DNA from: Armatimonas sp043757465
GTDB lineage: Bacteria; Armatimonadota; Armatimonadia; Armatimonadales; Armatimonadaceae
Reading direction: 5' to 3'
DNA: 64,000 nt
NCBI RefSeq assembly: GCF_043757465.1
Contig: NZ_JAYVPL010000053.1
Location: 7,247-71,246, forward strand
Position numbers and translations under genes: made by a program. This document shows positions 1-7,655 of the stretch, piece after piece (position 1 is the first letter of the stretch; the number at the start of each line of letters is the position of its first letter). Below the pieces are notes generated by a model. The model was not told where the DNA came from and ran no database searches. It was given only the letters and a program-made list of their open reading frames with translations.

Positions 1-1
1 C

Positions 2-520
2 CCCCTACGGCGCATGGAGAGCGAGGCACTCTGGGACGCGGTGCTGGCAACCAGCGGGACGCTCGACCGGACGATGGGTGGCCCACCGTACCGACTCTTT
101 ACCTACAAACAGGAAAATATCGCCTTCTACGGCCCCGCGGAGAGCTACGGCCCCGAGACTTGGCGAAGGAGTCTTTATCGCATGGCTGTCCGCGCCGTCC
201 GCGATAACTTACTCGCCTGCTTCGACTGTCCCGAGAGCGCCCAGCGCGCCCCTAAGCGCGAGACCACCACCACCCCGCTCCAGGCACTCTCGCTCCTCAA
301 CGGTGCGTTCGTCCGTGAGCAGGCCACGCACTTCGCCCAGCGTGTCGCAAAAGAGGCGGGGCTAGTGCCCGACAAGCAAGTCACACACGCCTTCCGGCTC
401 GCCTTTGGTCGCAGCCCAAGCACCGACGAGCTCGCTCTCGCCAGAACTCTGGTCGCTAAGGACGGCCTACCTGCGCTCTGCCGCGCTCTTTTTAACGCCC
501 ATGAATTTTTGTATTACTAG
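2..520 (+). CDS. DUF1553 (PSD1) protein, C-terminal fragment
   Basis: The frame is open from nucleotide 2, so the 5' part of this gene lies outside the window. About 172 residues remain. They carry features typical of the end of DUF1553 proteins of planctomycete type: RRSLYRMAVRAVRDN, the CFDCPE segment, and RETTTTPLQALSLLN, ending in ALFNAHEFLYY. DUF1553 proteins are large secreted proteins usually encoded next to DUF1501 genes, and one follows here after 66 nt. Their biochemical role is not established; they often carry cytochrome-like N-terminal domains, which cannot be seen here. The gap to the next gene contains a palindromic repeat, so co-transcription is likely but not proven. Confidence 0.85.
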   Translation, partial: PLRRMESEALWDAVLATSGTLDRTMGGPPYRLFTYKQENIAFYGPAESYGPETWRRSLYRMAVRAVRDNLLACFDCPESAQRAPKRETTTTPLQALSLLNGAFVREQATHFAQRVAKEAGLVPDKQVTHAFRLAFGRSPSTDELALARTLVAKDGLPALCRALFNAHEFLYY

Positions 521-521
521 T

Positions 522-580
522 CAACCTCTCCCCCTAGCCCCCTCTCCCGGTCGCTCCTACGTCGCTGGGAAAGAGGTAAT
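522..580. repeat. Dispersed C/G-rich palindromic repeat, type C
   Basis: The block begins AACCTCTCCCC and continues through CCCCTCTCCCGG to GCTGGGAAAG. The same left arm occurs at 26224-26272, where it is followed by its own inverted copy. It lies immediately after the DUF1553 stop codon and ends at the ribosome-binding region of the DUF1501 gene. Confidence 0.7.
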
Positions 581-586
581 AAGGCC

Positions 587-2029
587 ATGAGCGACCGCCG
601 CGCCTTTCTTGGGAACCTCGCCACTGGCCTGGGCTCCATTGCCCTAGCCAGCCTGCTCGCCGAAGAAGCAAATGCCCACCCCCTCTCGTCCGGCGGAACG
701 CCGAAACAGAGCGAGAGGGGGTCGGCGAAGCCGGGGGGAGTGCCTGGCAAAGCCAAACGCGTCATCCAAATCTTCTGCCCCGGCGCGGCCAGTTCGCTGG
801 ACATGTGGGACTACAAACCCGGCCTCACCCAGCACGACGGCGAGATGCTGCCCGGCGCAGACGCGCTCGTGACGTTTCAGGGGGGACAGGGCAAGCTGGC
901 GAAGAGCCCCTACGGCTGGAAACCCTACGGCCAGAGCGGCAAGTGGCTCAGCGACATCGTGCCGCACATCGCGCAGCACGCCGATGCGCTGTGTTTTCTG
1001 CACGCCATGACCGCCAAGAGCAACACGCACGGCCCGGCGACCCTTCAGATGAACACGGGCTTTATCTTTGAGGGATTCCCGAGCATGGGGGCATGGGCCA
1101 CGTTTGCGCTGGGGAGCCTCACTGCCGACTTGCCAGCCTTTGTCGCCATCCCCGATGTGCGTGGCCTGCCGATCGCCGGGCCTGCGAACTGGAGCAATGG
1201 CTTTCTGCCCGCCGCGTTTCAGGGCGTGGCTTTTAATACCGAGAAGCAGATTCCCGACTTGGATCTCCCCAAAGGCGCGTCTCCCGACAGTGAGAAACGC
1301 GTCCGTGGCTTTCTGGACGCGCTCAATAAAGGCTACGGCAAGAGAGCACCAGGGTACACGGAGCTGGACGCGCGGCTGGCGAGCTACGCGCTGGCGGCCC
1401 GAATGCAGCTCTCCGCGCCCGAGGCCACGGATCTCTCCAAAGAGACGGCAGCGACGCACCAGCTCTATGGTACTGACAGTAGTAATCAATATATGGCAGC
1501 CTATGCGAAGAACTGTATTTTAGCGCGGCGCTTAGTGGAGCGCGGGGTGCGCTTTGTTCAGCTCTACTGCGGCGCATCGTCCTCGGCGGCGGAGGGTTCG
1601 ATCAACTGGGATGCCCACCAGCGGCTTAAGTCGGACTTAGATAGGCACTGTCCTATTCTCGACCAGCCGACGGCGGCGCTCCTCACGGACTTGAAGCAGC
1701 GTGGGCTACTGGAAGACACCCTGGTGCTCTGGACCACGGAGTTTGGGCGCATGCCGACATTTCAAGCCCGGACCCAGGGGCGCGATCACAATCCGCAGGG
1801 CTTCACGGTCTGGATGGCGGGCGCGGGCGTGAAAGGCGGCTTCTCCTACGGTGCAACTGATGAGCTGGGCTGGAAGGCCGAGCAAAACGTCACGACGATC
1901 TACGACTTCCACGCCACCGTGCTTCATCTACTCGGGCTGGATCACAAGAAGCTGACCTACTACCACAACGGGGCAAACCGTCGCCTCACCGATGTGCACG
2001 GCGAGGTGATCCGGGAGGTCTTGGCCTAG
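587..2029 (+). CDS. DUF1501 family secreted protein
   Basis: The 480-residue protein starts with a twin-arginine-like leader (SDRRAFLGNLATGLGSIALA), so export in the folded state is likely. The body is DUF1501, a sulfatase/alkaline-phosphatase-like fold: the FCPGAASSLDMWDYKP segment, the LWTTEFGRMP motif and GRDHNPQGFTVWMAGAGV are characteristic. Two paralogues lie at 57799-60449. It follows a DUF1553 gene, the usual partner. A Shine-Dalgarno-like GAGG precedes the ATG. Residues 31-55, between leader and body, are encoded by a copy of a dispersed palindromic repeat that is also found between genes at 16726-16797, so this linker is probably an in-frame insertion. The molecular function of the family is unknown. 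Confidence 0.88.
   Translation: MSDRRAFLGNLATGLGSIALASLLAEEANAHPLSSGGTPKQSERGSAKPGGVPGKAKRVIQIFCPGAASSLDMWDYKPGLTQHDGEMLPGADALVTFQGGQGKLAKSPYGWKPYGQSGKWLSDIVPHIAQHADALCFLHAMTAKSNTHGPATLQMNTGFIFEGFPSMGAWATFALGSLTADLPAFVAIPDVRGLPIAGPANWSNGFLPAAFQGVAFNTEKQIPDLDLPKGASPDSEKRVRGFLDALNKGYGKRAPGYTELDARLASYALAARMQLSAPEATDLSKETAATHQLYGTDSSNQYMAAYAKNCILARRLVERGVRFVQLYCGASSSAAEGSINWDAHQRLKSDLDRHCPILDQPTAALLTDLKQRGLLEDTLVLWTTEFGRMPTFQARTQGRDHNPQGFTVWMAGAGVKGGFSYGATDELGWKAEQNVTTIYDFHATVLHLLGLDHKKLTYYHNGANRRLTDVHGEVIREVLA
677..747. repeat. Palindromic repeat, type B, inside a coding sequence
   Basis: CCCCCTCTC and GAGAGGGGG form the arms around a GGCGGAACGCC core, followed by GGGGGGAGTGCCTGG. The same order of blocks occurs in the intergenic copy at 16726-16797 (CGCGGAACGCG core, then GCGGGGGAGTGCCTAG). 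Here it is read in frame as a Ser/Gly/Lys/Pro-rich linker of the DUF1501 protein. Confidence 0.75.
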
Positions 2030-2066
2030 TGCTCGTGCGGTGTCTCCTAGTGCTCGTGCGGTGTCT
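2025..2066. repeat. 21-bp perfect tandem duplication at convergent gene ends
   Basis: The unit CCTAGTGCTCGTGCGGTGTCT occurs at 2025-2045 and again at 2046-2066. The TAG in the first copy stops the DUF1501 gene on the plus strand. The CTA in the second copy is the stop codon of the ferredoxin gene on the minus strand. Confidence 0.95.
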
Positions 2067-2469
2067 CTTTGACGGCGTTGCGGTTCCAGTGGGGTACCTC
2101 GATTACCACATCCTGCGTTCCGTTGGGGACGCACTGACAGCCTAGACGAGATTTCAACGTCAAGCCCGGCGCTTCCTCTAGCTGATCGTCTTCGTCCTCG
2201 GTGGCTTCGTTGAGTGAGCTCCAGCCCTCTTTGACAATCACATGGCAGGTCGAGCAGGCGCAGACGCCGCCGCAGGTGTGCTCCAGCGGGAGGTCGAAGC
2301 CATCGCAGATATCCAAGATCGAGCCAGGTAGGCCATTGTGGCCCAGCGGCAACGACGACGGGTTGATCGTCAGCTCGTGCCGCTCCCCCTCCATCAGGAT
2401 CGTGAGTTTGTACGCTTGCCGAGGTTTCTCATAGGAAACCGGTGCCGTGTAGGGATTCGTTCCAGCCAT
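2047..2469 (-). CDS. [2Fe-2S] ferredoxin, Isc/adrenodoxin type
   Basis: The 140-residue protein matches Isc-type ferredoxins: HTCGGVCACSTCHV supplies three cluster cysteines (C66, C72, C75 in CX5CX2C spacing) and SRLGCQ the fourth (C111). The acidic stretch EATEDEDDQLEEAPGL is where such ferredoxins dock their partners. It carries an N-terminal extension of about 20 residues compared with the usual roughly 110-residue form. It probably delivers electrons for iron-sulfur cluster assembly or to an oxygenase; no isc gene is in the window. The ATG chosen (MAGTNPYTAP) lies 30 nt from the divergent ABC ATPase start. Longer upstream readings of this frame run into the ATPase gene and are not credible. 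Confidence 0.9.
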   Translation of the reverse strand: MAGTNPYTAPVSYEKPRQAYKLTILMEGERHELTINPSSLPLGHNGLPGSILDICDGFDLPLEHTCGGVCACSTCHVIVKEGWSSLNEATEDEDDQLEEAPGLTLKSRLGCQCVPNGTQDVVIEVPHWNRNAVKETPHEH

Positions 2470-2486
2470 AGATAGTTGTTGTATCG

Positions 2487-2492
2487 TATAAT
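2487..2492 (+). promoter_or_regulatory. -10 box of a leaderless promoter
   Basis: A perfect TATAAT lies 7 nt before the ATG at 2500, which would place the transcription start on or next to the start codon. No Shine-Dalgarno is present. No good -35 box is seen. Confidence 0.6.
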
Positions 2493-2499
2493 CCAACCA

Positions 2500-3231
2500 A
2501 TGAACACCCCTTTGCTGGAAATCCGCGACTTGCAGAAATCTTTTGGGCAGACCCCGGTGCTGCGTGGCATCTCCCTCTCGGTCAAGGAAGGTGAGGTGAT
2601 CGGGCTGATCGGGGCGAGTGGCTCGGGCAAGTCCACACTGCTGCGCTGCATCAATCGCTTGGAGACCCCGAGCGGCGGCAGTGTCGTGTTTCAAGGCCGC
2701 ACCGATACCGACCACAACGAGAACGCGCTCCGCCAGCAGATCGGGATGGTCTTCCAGCGCTTCAATCTCTTTCCGCATCTCACGGCGCTGCAAAATATCA
2801 CCCTCGCGCCCCGGAAAGTGCGCAAGCTAGACGCAGCAACGGCAGAAAAAGAAGCAAAAGCGCTTCTGGAGCAGGTGCACCTGAGTGAGCATGCCCACAA
2901 GCTTCCCGCCCAGCTCTCCGGTGGCCAGCAGCAGCGAGTCGCTATTGCCCGGGCGCTCGCCATGCAGCCCGCCGTGCTTCTTTTTGATGAGCCGACCAGC
3001 GCTTTAGACCCGGAGCTGGTCGGCGAAGTGCTCGAAGTGCTACGCGAGCTGGCCAAAACAGGCCGCACGATGCTGGTCGCCACCCACGAGATGGGCTTCT
3101 GCAAGGAAGTCGCACAGCGCGTGTGCTTTCTCGATGCGGGCAAGATCCTCGAATCTGGCCCGCCCGAGCAGCTCTTCGAAAATCCTAAAGAGCCAAGAAC
3201 CCGAGAGTTTCTGGCACGTGTGCTCAAATAA
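2500..3231 (+). CDS. ABC transporter ATPase, polar amino acid (GlnQ/HisP) type
   Basis: The 243-residue ATPase has all ABC landmarks: Walker A GASGSGKST (residues 38-46), Q-loop MVFQRFNLF, signature LSGGQQQR, Walker B VLLFDEPTSALD and the switch histidine in ATHEM. The Q-loop context and the ending (LFENPKEPRTREFLARVLK) are typical of the ATPases that energise polar amino acid uptake. No permease or binding protein is adjacent, so its partners must be encoded elsewhere. The ATG at 2500 is preferred over the in-frame TTG at 2476 because it begins the conserved sequence and sits 7 nt after a perfect TATAAT. Confidence 0.9.
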   Translation: MNTPLLEIRDLQKSFGQTPVLRGISLSVKEGEVIGLIGASGSGKSTLLRCINRLETPSGGSVVFQGRTDTDHNENALRQQIGMVFQRFNLFPHLTALQNITLAPRKVRKLDAATAEKEAKALLEQVHLSEHAHKLPAQLSGGQQQRVAIARALAMQPAVLLFDEPTSALDPELVGEVLEVLRELAKTGRTMLVATHEMGFCKEVAQRVCFLDAGKILESGPPEQLFENPKEPRTREFLARVLK

Positions 3232-3246
3232 TCTCGGAGAAAAACA

Positions 3247-4389
3247 ATGCCGTTTGTTCAAGATAGGTTTGCTATCGGATTCTGGGTAGATCCCCCCCGC
3301 GATGCCCATGTCGAGCAGCGCTACAAAGAGATCTCGGCGGCGGGGTTTAATCTGGTGCTCGCCGGGTTTCAGAGCGGACCGCTCCCCACGCTTTTCAGAC
3401 TCCTCAAGAAGTTCGGCCTCAAGTGCATTCTCTCGCCGAAGGGCAGTGAGGCGGGCACGTTTCCCACCGACCCAAATATCTGGGGGTACGCGCTCCAAGA
3501 TGAGCCCAGTGCGTCCGAGTTCCCGAAACTCAAAGTGCGGGCTGAGGCGATTGAGCGGCTTCATCCTGGAAAGCTCGCCTATGTCAATCTTTTCCCCGAC
3601 TATGCCAGCCCCGAGCAGCTTGGCTCCCCAGACTATGTTACCCATGTCAGGCAGTTCATTGAGCAGGTCAAGCCCGGTGTTCTCTCGATGGATCACTACC
3701 CTATCTTTCACCCGGATCGCGACGGGCGGGATCGCTACTGCGGGAACTTAGCGGTGATGCGCGAGCAGTCACTGGCGGCTAAAATTCCGTTCTGGAATTT
3801 CTTTAACTCGATGCCCTACGGCCCCCACACCGACCCCACCGAGTCGCAGCTCCGGTGGCAGATCTACGCATCGCTGGCGTACGGGGCAAAGGGCGTGCTG
3901 TATTTTTGTTACTTCACCCCTGGCGGCGATGAGTTCCCTAAAGGCGGTGCGATTATTGCCATGGACGGAACTAAGACTCGCCACTACGCCCACGCCCAGC
4001 GCCTCAACGCTGAGCTACATGCCCTCGGCCCGACCCTGATGCAGCTCACCAGTACGGGCATTTACCGGGTCAAGCCTACCGACAACCCCGCCGAGGCGCT
4101 CCGTGGCTCCGGGCTTGTGGATCTCAAACGCGCCCCGGAAGATCCACAAGGCGACTATCTCGTCGGGGCATTTCGTCACAAAGACGGTCGGCGCGCAGTG
4201 CTCCTCCAGAACTACCGCTTCGCCTACTCCGCCTGGCCGACCGTGGTCTTTGATGCGCCGCTTGAGAGTGTCCGCGAGGTAGATAAAGTCACTGGCAAAG
4301 AGGCTCCCATCCGCGACGAGAGCCCCAACATGCCCGGCCTCCAGCTCTCTTTGGGGGACTCCGAAGGGCGGCTGTTTTTGCTGCCCTAG
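3247..4389 (+). CDS. Glycoside-hydrolase-like TIM-barrel protein
   Basis: This 380-residue protein begins 15 nt after the ABC ATPase and has a GGAG Shine-Dalgarno, so the two are probably co-transcribed. It has no signal peptide. The sequence reads like a (beta/alpha)8 glycosidase: successive strands FAIGFWVDPP, FNLVLAGFQ, IWGYALQDEPS, LAYVNLFPDY, VLSMDHYPIF and GVLYFCYF, with acidic residues at strand ends (the DEP motif and MDHYPIF). A beta-rich C-terminal domain follows from about residue 300. It resembles uncharacterised proteins related to GH42-like barrels. The substrate is unknown, and assignment to a numbered family is not possible from reading alone. Confidence 0.6.
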   Translation: MPFVQDRFAIGFWVDPPRDAHVEQRYKEISAAGFNLVLAGFQSGPLPTLFRLLKKFGLKCILSPKGSEAGTFPTDPNIWGYALQDEPSASEFPKLKVRAEAIERLHPGKLAYVNLFPDYASPEQLGSPDYVTHVRQFIEQVKPGVLSMDHYPIFHPDRDGRDRYCGNLAVMREQSLAAKIPFWNFFNSMPYGPHTDPTESQLRWQIYASLAYGAKGVLYFCYFTPGGDEFPKGGAIIAMDGTKTRHYAHAQRLNAELHALGPTLMQLTSTGIYRVKPTDNPAEALRGSGLVDLKRAPEDPQGDYLVGAFRHKDGRRAVLLQNYRFAYSAWPTVVFDAPLESVREVDKVTGKEAPIRDESPNMPGLQLSLGDSEGRLFLLP

Positions 4390-4718
4390 GCCCCGAGCTG
4401 GATACGAACCACCTTCTTGCCCACCCCCACTCCGATATAGCGAAACTCTTTCTTCACGGCCTTTTGGAGCTTCTCACTGAGCTTGCAGCGGAAGTCCAGG
4501 AGAACTTGCCGGTGGAAGTAGCGCATCGGAGGAATGAATGCCGTGTCGTGATCCCAGTCGATAAGGTTATCAAGGACAATTCGTCGGGCGATATCCACCT
4601 CGTCGGCCCAGCCACGTGGCGGCTTGGGGACATAGGTCGGGATCGGGACGATAATCTCGCGCCAGGGAGTACCATTTTCCAGAGCCTCTGCACGGGGACG
4701 CGAGCTGCCATGTGCTCC
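4386..4718 (-). pseudogene. Truncated 3' end of an unidentified gene
   Basis: The frame is open for 110 codons back to an in-frame TAG at 4719-4721 but holds no ATG. The only plausible start is a GTG at 4598 (MDIARRIVLDN). The reading is coding-like well upstream of that GTG (WREIIVPIPTYVPKPPRGW, then IARRIVLDNLIDWDHDTAF). This suggests the tail of a longer gene whose 5' part was lost. The break coincides with the right end of the TnpB relic next to it. The family is not recognised. Confidence 0.5.
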
Positions 4719-4750
4719 CTAGCCCTTTACATATCAATCCAGGTAACTTA

Positions 4751-4772
4751 TCCCCACGCATAAATGCGGGGG
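4751..4772 (-). mobile_element. Hairpin at the right end of an IS200/IS605-type relic
   Basis: On the minus strand the stem CCCC.GCAT-TT-ATGC.GTGGGG (with a bulge) begins 10 nt after the stop codon of the TnpB relic. This is where IS605-type elements carry the right-end hairpin that also forms the scaffold end of the omega/reRNA. Confidence 0.5.
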
Positions 4773-4781
4773 CTTTGACAG

Positions 4782-4898
4782 TCACGAAGCCGGAGCTGTC
4801 GTGCCGTCCATAGCACCCAGGGGGTACCCGGTTACATTGCCCCGTGCCTTAAACGCAATATTCAGAGCTGCATTGCAGTCTGCATTGAGTTCAAGCTT
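4782..4898 (-). pseudogene. TnpB (IS605 OrfB) C-terminal relic
   Basis: On the minus strand the last codons before TGA read ELNADCNAALNIAFKARGN followed by VTGYPLGAMDG. The D-x-NAA-NI block is the hallmark of the segment after the zinc finger of TnpB/OrfB nucleases. Upstream of about 4898 the TnpB-like reading is lost and a different, plus-strand coding-like frame begins. Only about 38 codons remain, so the protein cannot be active. TnpA is absent. Confidence 0.65.
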
Positions 4899-4900
4899 GG

Positions 4901-5032
4901 GTACTTGGTGGGCTGGGCGACCTATCTGGAGCGCAACGCTACCTAGACCCCGTGCTCCCCTTAATCAACGAAAAAGGATCCGAGTACCTCCAGCAGCTTG
5001 CCACCTCGCTGCTCCACGGGCTCTATGGCTGA
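4901..5032 (+). pseudogene. Truncated 3' tail of an unidentified gene
   Basis: The plus-strand frame reads GDLSGAQRYLDPVLPLINEK and then GSEYLQQLATSLLHGLYG before TGA at 5030-5032. It has no start codon and begins exactly where the TnpB relic ends. It looks like the C-terminus of a helical protein whose 5' part was removed. The family is not recognised. Confidence 0.35.
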
Positions 5033-5066
5033 TACCCGTGGATAGCAAAGTTAGTAGAGCCGAAGA

Positions 5067-6383
5067 TTAGTAGCTACGGCGTCCGCTACCGAAGTTGCGG
5101 CTACCGGCGGAGCGTCCCCCGCTGGCGTTGCCCCCTAGTGACTTGGGGCTGGGGAACTGACGGGGCTGTGAGCTCTGGGAGCCGCGAGATTGACCGCCGT
5201 TGCGGTGCGGCGGGGTAGTCGAGGTCTCCGCCGTCTCCACGACCGAGGGCGTAAAGTCCGTGGCGACCTTGCGCTCGATCCTTTTCTGAATGAGCTTCTC
5301 AATGTCCGCCACATAGGTGCGCTCGTCGGCGCTTACCAGAGAGACTGCCTCGCCGGGTGTGCCTGCACGGCCCGTGCGCCCGATGCGATGGACATAATCC
5401 TCGGGGACATTGGGTAGCTCGTAGTTCACGACAAACGGAAGCTGGTCGATATCCAGCCCACGTGCCGCGATATCCGTAGCGACCAGAACCCGAATCCCCC
5501 CGGACTTGAAGTCCGCGAGTGCCTTGATGCGCTGGGGCTGGCTACGGTTCCCGTGGATGGCAGCGGCGTGGGTGCCACCGCGCACGAGCTGCTTGCAGAG
5601 CCGATCCGCACCGTGCTTGGTACGGGTGAAGACAAGCACTTGGCCCTTGATTGTGGTCGCGAGCAGGTGCTCCAGAAGCTCGCGCTTGCTGTCTTTGGCG
5701 ACGGAGTAAGCGCACTGGGTTACCAGCTCGCTCTCTAGGTGCTCCCGGGGGACTTCCACGCGCACCGGGCTGTCGAGCAGGTCATCTGCAAGCGTCTTGA
5801 TCTCATTGGAGAACGTGGCGGAGAAGAGCAGGTTCTGGCGGCGCGTGGGCAGCAGGGAGAGCACTTGCTTAATGTCGCGGATAAAGCCCATGTCGAGCAT
5901 CCGGTCGGCCTCGTCTAAAACAAAGATCTCGACCTGGCTGAGGTTCACGGTGCGCTGGCTCACGTGGTCTAGTAGACGACCCGGTGTTGCCACAAGAATG
6001 TCCACGCCTTTATTGAGCGCACTGATCTGGGGACCGATCTTGACCCCACCAAAAACAACCGCAGCCTTCAAGGGTAAGTGGGCACCGTAGGTGCGAACAC
6101 TCTCCTCAATCTGCGCGGCGAGCTCACGGGTAGGGGTGAGGATCAGGGCACGAATCGGCTGGCGGCGCGGGTGAGCGGCACCCTTGCCCGTACTCAGCTT
6201 CTGAAGCAAGGGAAGGGTAAAGCCAGCGGTCTTGCCCGTGCCCGTCTGGGCGGCGGCGAGGACATCGCGGCCCTCTAGGATCAAGGGAATTGCCTGTGCC
6301 TGGATAGGAGTGGGCTCGGTGTAGCCAGAATCGCTGATCGCACGCAGAAGCTCGGCACGCAGGCCGAGGGAATCGAAACTCAT
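5067..6383 (-). CDS. rhlE: DEAD-box ATP-dependent RNA helicase, RhlE type
   Basis: The 438-residue protein has the full helicase motif set in order: Q motif (GYTEPTPIQAQAI), AAQTGTGKT (I), PTRELA (Ia), TPGRLLDH (Ib), DEAD (II), LFSATF (III), VFTRTKHGADRL (IV), ATDIAARGLDI (V) and HRIGRTGRAG (VI). The tail is short, rich in Gly, Ser, Arg and Gln, and suits nonspecific RNA contact. RhlE-type helicases remodel rRNA precursors and mRNAs. The ATG at 6383 has a strong GGAG seven nucleotides upstream; the longer reading to 6425 adds only an unconserved 14 residues. The gene is preceded by a 228-nt leader. Confidence 0.92.
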   Translation of the reverse strand: MSFDSLGLRAELLRAISDSGYTEPTPIQAQAIPLILEGRDVLAAAQTGTGKTAGFTLPLLQKLSTGKGAAHPRRQPIRALILTPTRELAAQIEESVRTYGAHLPLKAAVVFGGVKIGPQISALNKGVDILVATPGRLLDHVSQRTVNLSQVEIFVLDEADRMLDMGFIRDIKQVLSLLPTRRQNLLFSATFSNEIKTLADDLLDSPVRVEVPREHLESELVTQCAYSVAKDSKRELLEHLLATTIKGQVLVFTRTKHGADRLCKQLVRGGTHAAAIHGNRSQPQRIKALADFKSGGIRVLVATDIAARGLDIDQLPFVVNYELPNVPEDYVHRIGRTGRAGTPGEAVSLVSADERTYVADIEKLIQKRIERKVATDFTPSVVETAETSTTPPHRNGGQSRGSQSSQPRQFPSPKSLGGNASGGRSAGSRNFGSGRRSY

Positions 6384-6611
6384 AAAAAAAATCTCCTGAA
6401 AATCAGCCTGCGTCTGTGCCCTCAAATAGGGAGGAGACAGCGCCGGTTCAGGCAGATTCGAACGTAATTAAAACGTGGTTTAGTGGTGCAGCGAGGACTC
6501 AGAAGGAGAAGCAAACCGGAGTGCGAAATCCACCAACGATACACAATTGTCAAATTGACGCACCACTCTATCATACTCTGAGGGGAGCCGCTATGTTTTG
6601 TTGTGGGATCG
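6384..6611 (-). promoter_or_regulatory. Long 5' region of the RNA helicase gene
   Basis: This 228-nt stretch has lower GC than its flanks and no convincing ORF. On the minus strand it contains TTGACA (6548-6553) inside a small inverted repeat, TCAATTTGACAATTG, but no well-placed -10 box could be matched to it. A long leader would fit the cold- or self-regulation known for other DEAD-box helicase genes; that is inference. Confidence 0.3.
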
Positions 6612-7652
6612 CTACAATAGCTTCTTTGTCACGGGCTTCTTCGCGCTGGTTTTCTTTTTTGTGGGCGTTATTTTCTTTTTTGTGGTACTTGCTTTGGGCT
6701 TCTTTGTTCTCTTTTGAGGGACGGCTTTCTGGGTGGCGACCGTGGCAGGAAGAATCCGGTGTGGCACCGTGATCGTGGCGGGGAGGATGTTGCTAGAAAT
6801 TGGCGCACGCTCAATATTTGCGGGCGGTGGAATCTCCAAGGGAGCGGTTCGCGATGAAGCAGGCTCTGTCTCGCCGGGCTCCGTCTCGCCCGGTTCTGGG
6901 GTTCCCCGAGGTGTGAAGACGGGCAGAGTCACTGCGGCAACCGAAGGCTCGGGGGTGGTTTTCGGAGTGGGCGTGGACACGATGTGCTCCCGCATGCCCA
7001 GCGGAGCGGACGCGGGCCGGATGCCTGGAAAATCCGCCCCCGACAGACCGGGCAGATTGATCGCAATCGCTGGAAGCGGTGCGGGCGTGGGGGAGGCGGC
7101 AGGGCTGGGTTTTGGCTGCGGAGTGGGCTGGTCGGGAAAGAGCCCCTCTTTGGAGTCTATGGCATCGAGCGAGGCACGCGCCGCATCTTGTTGCAAGGCG
7201 TCGGCATACGGATCTGTTAAAAGGCGCAACAAGATCCCACGGGCCCTGTCTTCGTCGCCCTTGCCTCGTAGAGCAGTCGCCAGTGCCAGGCGGGCCGGAA
7301 TGTCCTTTTTATCTTTTTCGACCAGACGGCGAAAGACCCTCTCCGCCTCCTCAAAGCGCCCTACATGTAGCAGACAGGCGGCTCGCGTTCGGATCGCCGC
7401 CGGATTCTCTTTGTCGCGTTGCAGCACCCACTCTGCCTCTCCCAGAGCCTCCGAGAAGCGCTGGGCTTGGAAAGTGCGACGCATGGCGTCGGCATGGAAG
7501 AGCAGGGTGTTCGGGGGCGGCGAAGGCGGTAAGAAGGGAAACCACTCGCGTGCCTGGAAGTTACCAGAAAGTACATAGAAGCCCAGCGCTGAGGCAGCAA
7601 CTAGCCCCAGTGCACCTTGAACCAGCTTCCATTCTTTCACATTATCGTTCAT
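6612..7652 (-). CDS. Membrane-anchored TPR protein with Lys-rich tail
   Basis: The 346-residue protein has one N-terminal membrane anchor (GALGLVAASALGFYVLS). Two to three tetratricopeptide-like repeats follow at about residues 50-165 (EALGEAEWVLQRDKENPAA, EAERVFRRLVEKDKKDIPA). A long Pro/Thr/Ala-rich linker leads to a basic tail (TKKKITPTKKKTSAKKPV) resembling histone H1-like low-complexity tails. The tail may bind nucleic acid or cell-wall polyanions; that is inference. It starts 3 nt after the stop of the upstream phosphodiesterase gene, so the pair forms an operon. Confidence 0.7.
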   Translation of the reverse strand: MNDNVKEWKLVQGALGLVAASALGFYVLSGNFQAREWFPFLPPSPPPNTLLFHADAMRRTFQAQRFSEALGEAEWVLQRDKENPAAIRTRAACLLHVGRFEEAERVFRRLVEKDKKDIPARLALATALRGKGDEDRARGILLRLLTDPYADALQQDAARASLDAIDSKEGLFPDQPTPQPKPSPAASPTPAPLPAIAINLPGLSGADFPGIRPASAPLGMREHIVSTPTPKTTPEPSVAAVTLPVFTPRGTPEPGETEPGETEPASSRTAPLEIPPPANIERAPISSNILPATITVPHRILPATVATQKAVPQKRTKKPKASTTKKKITPTKKKTSAKKPVTKKLL

Positions 7653-7655
7653 AGA

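Noticed and set aside
644..1489. Minus-strand ORF of 281 codons opposite DUF1501
   Set aside because: Shadow of a GC-rich gene; it has no family pattern and the plus frame has the DUF1501 motifs.
2470..2793. N-terminal extension of the ferredoxin frame
   Set aside because: It runs antisense through the ABC ATPase Walker A region; the conserved ferredoxin starts after 2469.
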